Shown here piece by piece: positions 60,365-64,000 of a stretch of 64,000 bases of DNA. The translations under genes were made by a program, and so were the position numbers. The stretch spans positions 1-64,000 of the forward strand of contig CAYTTR010000005.1 in the NCBI GenBank assembly GCA_964440805.1. The letters are read 5' to 3'. The notes below the pieces were generated by a model. It had not been told where the DNA came from, did not search any database, and saw nothing but the letters and a program-made list of their open reading frames with translations. The DNA is from CAYTTR01 sp964440805. Lineage in GTDB: Bacteria > Acidobacteriota > Aminicenantia > Aminicenantales > Aminicenantaceae. Positions within the stretch are counted from its first letter, which is position 1; every line of letters starts with the position of its first letter.

Positions 60365-63262
60365 TTAATGACAAATGCAGGCTGCTACTAGGACAAGAGG
60401 GTGAACCACCGGAATTTCCCCTGGCAGCTCTAAATACCTGGTACTAAAATACTTTGTCAGAGCCTTGTCCTCCGGTTCAAAATTCTTTATTCCCAGCATT
60501 TTTCTAATTTGCAGCCGGCAGGTCACACAGGGAGAAACCACAATTTCCGGATTAACGGAACGAATTTCTTGAATCAATTCTTCTCCTATCTTCTCTGCAT
60601 GGGAAGCCCATCGCTTCTCGAATCCCCGGCTCCCGCCAAAGCCGCAGCAATTGGTTTTCAATTCAATAACCTCGGTTCCTGGGAGAGGCCTTAGAAAATC
60701 GAGCAATGATTTCTCTTTTCCCAGCACTTTAAGGTGACAGGGAACCTGCACCGCCACTTTCAGCCGGGAAAAACCGGCTAAGGCTCCAGTCTCCTTATTA
60801 AAGAGAGTTGACTTTAATATAACCTCGTCATTACTTTTATATTCTACTTTTTTCTGAAGAAAAAGATTGTTGATAAAATCAACAGCTTCATGAAACAATC
60901 TTTTTCCATTTTCCTCTATTAAGAACCCGGAGAAAGAAACAGCGTGATCACGAAAGGGAATCATACAGGAAGGCGAGGTAAAGAGAACCGGAATTCTCTC
61001 ATCAAGGTATGGTTTTAATTTTTTCAACGATTCTTCTAATTGAAACGAAGCTTTTTTTGTCAAACCGCGGACAAAGGCAGGCTCACCGCAGCAGAGACCG
61101 CTGATCATTTCCACTTTATAGTTGAATTTTTCCAAAAGCTTAAAAGCCGCCTTGACTTCTGAAGAATTAAAGAAATCTCCTGAACAGCCTGAAAACAAGA
61201 CCGCTTTTTCTTTTTCTTGATTTATTTCATCTTCACCCTCTTCCCTTTTAAGAAAATCAAATTTCAGGGAATCCAGATTGGCCATTCCTGAAACAGCAGC
61301 AAGCTTTTTAGTAAGCCTGAAATTAAGTGCTTTCCCGGATAAGGGCCACAAGCTGCGGACAAACTTACCCATTCGTCTCGATCGGGATAAAAGTCTATCA
61401 GAAAGAGGAGCCGGCTTGTGTTTATATTTTTCCTCAAAATAGGTTTCAATCAAGCTGGCTACATCCACTTTAGTCCCGCACTCCCTCTGACATGTTTTAC
61501 AGTGAAGACAGAGGTTGAAAAATTCATTTAAATCTTCACGTTCAAAAGGCTTTTTCAGGTGGCCGGCAATGATTTCTCTTAATAAATTAATCCTGGCTCT
61601 GGAAAGTGCTCTCTCCCCCCGTTCGCTCCGGATTACCGGGCAAAAACTCACACACTTCCCGCAGCCATGACAATCTTCAATTTCAACCGTTAATCGATTT
61701 AAAGCCCCGGAGCCTTTATGTCTATAACCTTCGTAGTATTTCAAGAAATCCTTTACCCCGTAATTCCGGACAGGGACAATGGATAAAGGATTTAACCTGA
61801 AATCAGGGTCGAATATTTTCTTGAGCCTTTGAAAATAGGGATAAACATTGCCCCAGATTTCTTTTAAATAGGGAGTGCGGAGAAGGCCATCCCCATGCTC
61901 GCCCGAAGGAACTCCTTTGAGACTGCGGGAAAAAAGAGCATGCTCCCGGCCCAATTGTTCAATTAAATCCGGAAATCCAGGGGACATTCTGTTTAAGCGG
62001 GGCGAAAAATGGAGAAGCCCCTGACCGGCATGACCGAAAAGAGCGGCCGAGGTGTTGTATTTTTGGAGAAGTTTCTCCAGTCCCATAACAAAATCAAGCA
62101 ACCTCTCAGCCGGCACAGCAGCATCTTCTATCCAGCGGACCGGTTTTTTCCCGGGAAGACGGGAAAGATAAGCGGCAGCGGAGCGCCGGATAGCCCAGAC
62201 CCAGGCCATCTCAGCCGGCTCTTCAGCTAAGCGGGATGAAAAAGCAGAAGAACGTCTGATAAGTTCTCTGGCCCGCCTCTCAAGATCCTGAGGGTTGCTT
62301 CCATCAAATTCAGCCAGGATAAAAAACTCAGTGCCTTTGGGAAGCCGGTTATAATTCTCCGGTTCTTCAGAAGCAATAATCCTTAAAAACTCCTGAGCCA
62401 GAACTTGAATAGTGGAAGGTTTTAAATCCAGAAAATCCTTAACTTCTGAAAAGGCCTGAAGATGGTCTTTATAGGAAAGGAGTACTGAATATCTAAGAGG
62501 AGGAATTGGGGCAAGAGTTAGGGTTATTTCAGAAAAAATTCCCAGGGTACCCTCAGAACCGCAAAAAATTCTGGTTAAATCCACACCTTCCTGTGATAAA
62601 GCCTCAAATAAATTATAACCACATGAGTTCCTGAAACTTTGCGGCTTATTCTTAGCGAGAACAGGCCGGGCTTCTCTCAGCAGCTCTTCGACCTGATTTT
62701 TATATTTTACCGGAGCGGAACCGGAATTGGTGACCATAATCTCTTCTGCTTCCGGGGTAATAACTTTCAGGCTTTTTATGTAATTTTTGGTGGTCCCGTA
62801 GAGCAAAGAATGAGCTCCCCCTGAATTATTGGCCGTCATGCCGCCCAGAGAGGCATAATCCGAGGAAGACGGATCAGGAGGAAAAAACAATCCCTGAAGT
62901 CTGATTGCTTTGAGTAAGTCCGACCGGATAAGACCGGGCTGAACAGTTACAGAAGGCTCAGCTCGATTTAAATGAATAAGCTTATTCATATGGACTGAAA
63001 AATCAAGGATAATCCCTTCTCCCAGATTTTGGCCGGCTACACCAGAGCCGCAACCTCTGGCTGTTAGAGGGATGTCTTCCTCTGCCGCAATTCGTACTGC
63101 TTGAAGGACATCCTCCTTATCAAGAGGATAAATTACACCGGCCGGGATTAAATAACAGATAGAAGCTGAGTAAGCATAAAGTCTCCTGGTCAGCTCGTCA
63201 AAAAAAACTTCTCCTTTTATTTTTTGAGCGAATTGCTTTTTAACAGATGATGATATTTCCAT
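60365..63262 (-). CDS. FAD/FeS D-2-hydroxyacid dehydrogenase, GlcD-GlcF fusion type
   Basis: 965 residues in three parts. (1) FAD-binding PCMH domain and FAD-oxidase C-terminal domain (about 1-520), with ARGCGSGVAGQNLG, PDPSSSDYASLGGMTANNSGG, FCGSEGTLGIFSEI, and HGDGLLRTPYL near its end. (2) A double 4Fe-4S ferredoxin domain with CHGCGKCVSFCPV and CLHCKTCQRECGT. (3) Two CCG (heterodisulfide reductase-like) domains with LCCGEPAF and NCCGFGGSRGF. This is the architecture of D-lactate/D-2-hydroxyglutarate dehydrogenases such as YdiJ. The electron acceptor is not evident. The ATG at 63262 lacks a strong SD. Single gene, convergent with nothing near. Confidence 0.9.
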   Translation of the reverse strand: MEISSSVKKQFAQKIKGEVFFDELTRRLYAYSASICYLIPAGVIYPLDKEDVLQAVRIAAEEDIPLTARGCGSGVAGQNLGEGIILDFSVHMNKLIHLNRAEPSVTVQPGLIRSDLLKAIRLQGLFFPPDPSSSDYASLGGMTANNSGGAHSLLYGTTKNYIKSLKVITPEAEEIMVTNSGSAPVKYKNQVEELLREARPVLAKNKPQSFRNSCGYNLFEALSQEGVDLTRIFCGSEGTLGIFSEITLTLAPIPPLRYSVLLSYKDHLQAFSEVKDFLDLKPSTIQVLAQEFLRIIASEEPENYNRLPKGTEFFILAEFDGSNPQDLERRARELIRRSSAFSSRLAEEPAEMAWVWAIRRSAAAYLSRLPGKKPVRWIEDAAVPAERLLDFVMGLEKLLQKYNTSAALFGHAGQGLLHFSPRLNRMSPGFPDLIEQLGREHALFSRSLKGVPSGEHGDGLLRTPYLKEIWGNVYPYFQRLKKIFDPDFRLNPLSIVPVRNYGVKDFLKYYEGYRHKGSGALNRLTVEIEDCHGCGKCVSFCPVIRSERGERALSRARINLLREIIAGHLKKPFEREDLNEFFNLCLHCKTCQRECGTKVDVASLIETYFEEKYKHKPAPLSDRLLSRSRRMGKFVRSLWPLSGKALNFRLTKKLAAVSGMANLDSLKFDFLKREEGEDEINQEKEKAVLFSGCSGDFFNSSEVKAAFKLLEKFNYKVEMISGLCCGEPAFVRGLTKKASFQLEESLKKLKPYLDERIPVLFTSPSCMIPFRDHAVSFSGFLIEENGKRLFHEAVDFINNLFLQKKVEYKSNDEVILKSTLFNKETGALAGFSRLKVAVQVPCHLKVLGKEKSLLDFLRPLPGTEVIELKTNCCGFGGSRGFEKRWASHAEKIGEELIQEIRSVNPEIVVSPCVTCRLQIRKMLGIKNFEPEDKALTKYFSTRYLELPGEIPVVHPLVLVAACICH

Positions 63263-63279
63263 TATTTCTTTGATTGAAA

Positions 63280-63309
63280 ATTATGCGTTAAAGTAAAGCA
63301 TTCGGACAA
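63280..63309 (-). promoter_or_regulatory. Possible promoter of the GlcD-GlcF-type gene
   Basis: On the minus strand TTGTCC (63304-63309), an 18-base spacer and CATAAT (63280-63285), about 18 bases before the start codon. Confidence 0.4.
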
Positions 63310-63373
63310 TTTTTATCTTTCCGGTAAAATAAGAAAACTAATTATAAGGTGATTAAACCCCTAAAACAAGTAA

Positions 63374-63391
63374 AAAAGGGGGACGTTCCCC
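63374..63391 (+). repeat. Partial copy of the GGGGACGTTCCCC repeat
   Basis: The hairpin GGGGACGTTCCCC with its leading A-run and G recurs at 63374-63391 just beyond the 3' end of the last gene, without the AAAGGGACACC half or 9-bp units. Third copy in the window. Confidence 0.75.
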
Positions 63392-63396
63392 TATCT

Positions 63397-64000
63397 TTAT
63401 TTGACAAGATTCCGGACGGTTAAATTGAAGACATCCTTTGCCCTGCACTCTTTGGTTACAGGATAAGCATCAATAAGATTCCGCAGGGACTCTTGATTTA
63501 ATTCATCGAATTGAAAATCAAGGAAAATGAGATTTTTCTTTCCCTCAACAAGATAGACATATCTTGTTTCCTGGTAATAATCCCAGCAAATACCGACTTT
63601 ATCGAGATCCAAAAGGTAGTTAAATTCATCTTGTTGGATAATTTGAGGCGTTAACTTTCCCGGCTGAACTTTCATGATGACTTTTTGAACCGGGCTCCAT
63701 GAAAGAGTATCTTTATCGAACCTGCTAAAGTCAGAAAAATAATAAATTGGGCCCAATTCTTCATCATCATGAATACCCATAAATACGCCGATAATTATTT
63801 CATCCGCATTATAATATGATTTATGCATTTCTTGACCCATAGAACGCTGGAATGGCTTCAGTACAAAACCGCGCGGCACAGGAGGTGGAGCGGGTTCAGC
63901 CTTAGCTGGTTCTGGCTCGACTTTGGGAGCTCTGGCACAGCTTGTAACCAGTGCAGCCGCTAAAATAATATAAGTTTCATACCTAATGAACTTTTTAAAC
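63397..64000 (-). CDS. Lipoprotein of unknown function (5' end beyond the window)
   Basis: The frame stays open from its TAA at 63397 to the window edge, so the gene is partial. The N-terminal part visible reads FKKFIRYETYIILAAALVTSCAR, a lipoprotein signal with lipobox LVTSC, then a Glu/Pro/Ala linker (PKVEPEPAKAEPAPPPVP). The internal GTG at 63879 (MPRGF) is therefore not the start. The mature part, about 160 residues, contains GQEMHKSYYNADEIIIGVFMG, ELGPIYYFSDFSRFD and YQETRYVYLVEGKKN. I recognise no family. Probably a small envelope-anchored protein. Confidence 0.7.
   Translation of the reverse strand, partial: FKKFIRYETYIILAAALVTSCARAPKVEPEPAKAEPAPPPVPRGFVLKPFQRSMGQEMHKSYYNADEIIIGVFMGIHDDEELGPIYYFSDFSRFDKDTLSWSPVQKVIMKVQPGKLTPQIIQQDEFNYLLDLDKVGICWDYYQETRYVYLVEGKKNLIFLDFQFDELNQESLRNLIDAYPVTKECRAKDVFNLTVRNLVK

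Noticed and set aside
63397..63879. Complete 160-residue protein starting at the GTG at 63879
   Set aside because: The frame stays open upstream and encodes a lipobox and linker, so the true start lies beyond the window.
1..64000. tRNA, rRNA, IS transposase, integrase or phage genes
   Set aside because: None recognised on either strand by inspection; a covariance search could still find a small RNA.

Overview
The window is a dense, AT-rich bacterial chromosome segment from a Gram-negative, outer-membrane-bearing organism. Signal peptides, lipoproteins, a TonB-dependent receptor and OM barrels support this, and MurE carries the meso-diaminopimelate motif DNPR. GWxTD-domain proteins, S9 and S46 exopeptidases, a class V (archaeal-type) fructose bisphosphatase and a CAD/Bacteroidota-like CarB together suggest Candidatus Aminicenantes or a relative near Acidobacteriota. 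That placement is inference from gene content. The sequence is probably a metagenome-type assembly: it has a 100-N gap whose two flanks are an identical 55-nt duplicate.

Layout. 1-4750: a truncated NYN gene, a glutaryl-CoA-dehydrogenase-like gene, a small CMD/AhpD protein, a SurA-like chaperone, a 9-bp-period repeat next to the gap, and a decayed S9 peptidase. 4930-12243: a compact histidine operon (hisG-hisC-HAD phosphatase-hisB-hisH-hisF-hisA/I/E fusion-hisD) behind a TTGACA-17-TATAAA promoter. 12206-14740: an intact S9 peptidase lying exactly between two direct copies of a composite repeat. 14780-19078: carAB behind a second near-identical promoter. 19101-26666: a double-propeller sensor kinase, decayed gene fragments, an OM protein, a periplasmic cyclophilin, an M23 endopeptidase and a tyrosine-rich lipoprotein. 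26804-29073: FBP aldolase/phosphatase, Nudix, encapsulated-ferritin-like protein and DUF2007. 29248-46230: a complete dcw cluster (mraZ to ftsZ, without murB or ddl) extended by hutI. 46488-50867: two envelope proteins and an S46 dipeptidyl peptidase. 50899-60214: a four-gene TPR / alkaline-phosphatase-superfamily / GWxTD / GWxTD operon, then a large TonB-dependent receptor with a candidate sigma-54 promoter. 60365-64000: a GlcD-GlcF-type flavin/FeS dehydrogenase and a lipoprotein running off the window.

The operons are very tightly packed; many start codons overlap the previous stop (ATGA, GTGA or TAATG), implying translational coupling. The most unusual items are: the HisA-HisI-HisE triple fusion; a HAD protein in the position expected for the missing histidinol-phosphatase; an EncFtn-like ferritin without an encapsulin or targeting tail; two matching sigma-54-type sites upstream of an OM receptor and a Tyr-rich lipoprotein; a GWxTD operon with a threonine-nucleophile 'sulfatase'; and a family of 9-nt-period intergenic repeats, partly fused to a GGGGACGTTCCCC hairpin element that has become the 3' end of hisD. 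No tRNA, rRNA, CRISPR array or insertion sequence was recognised.
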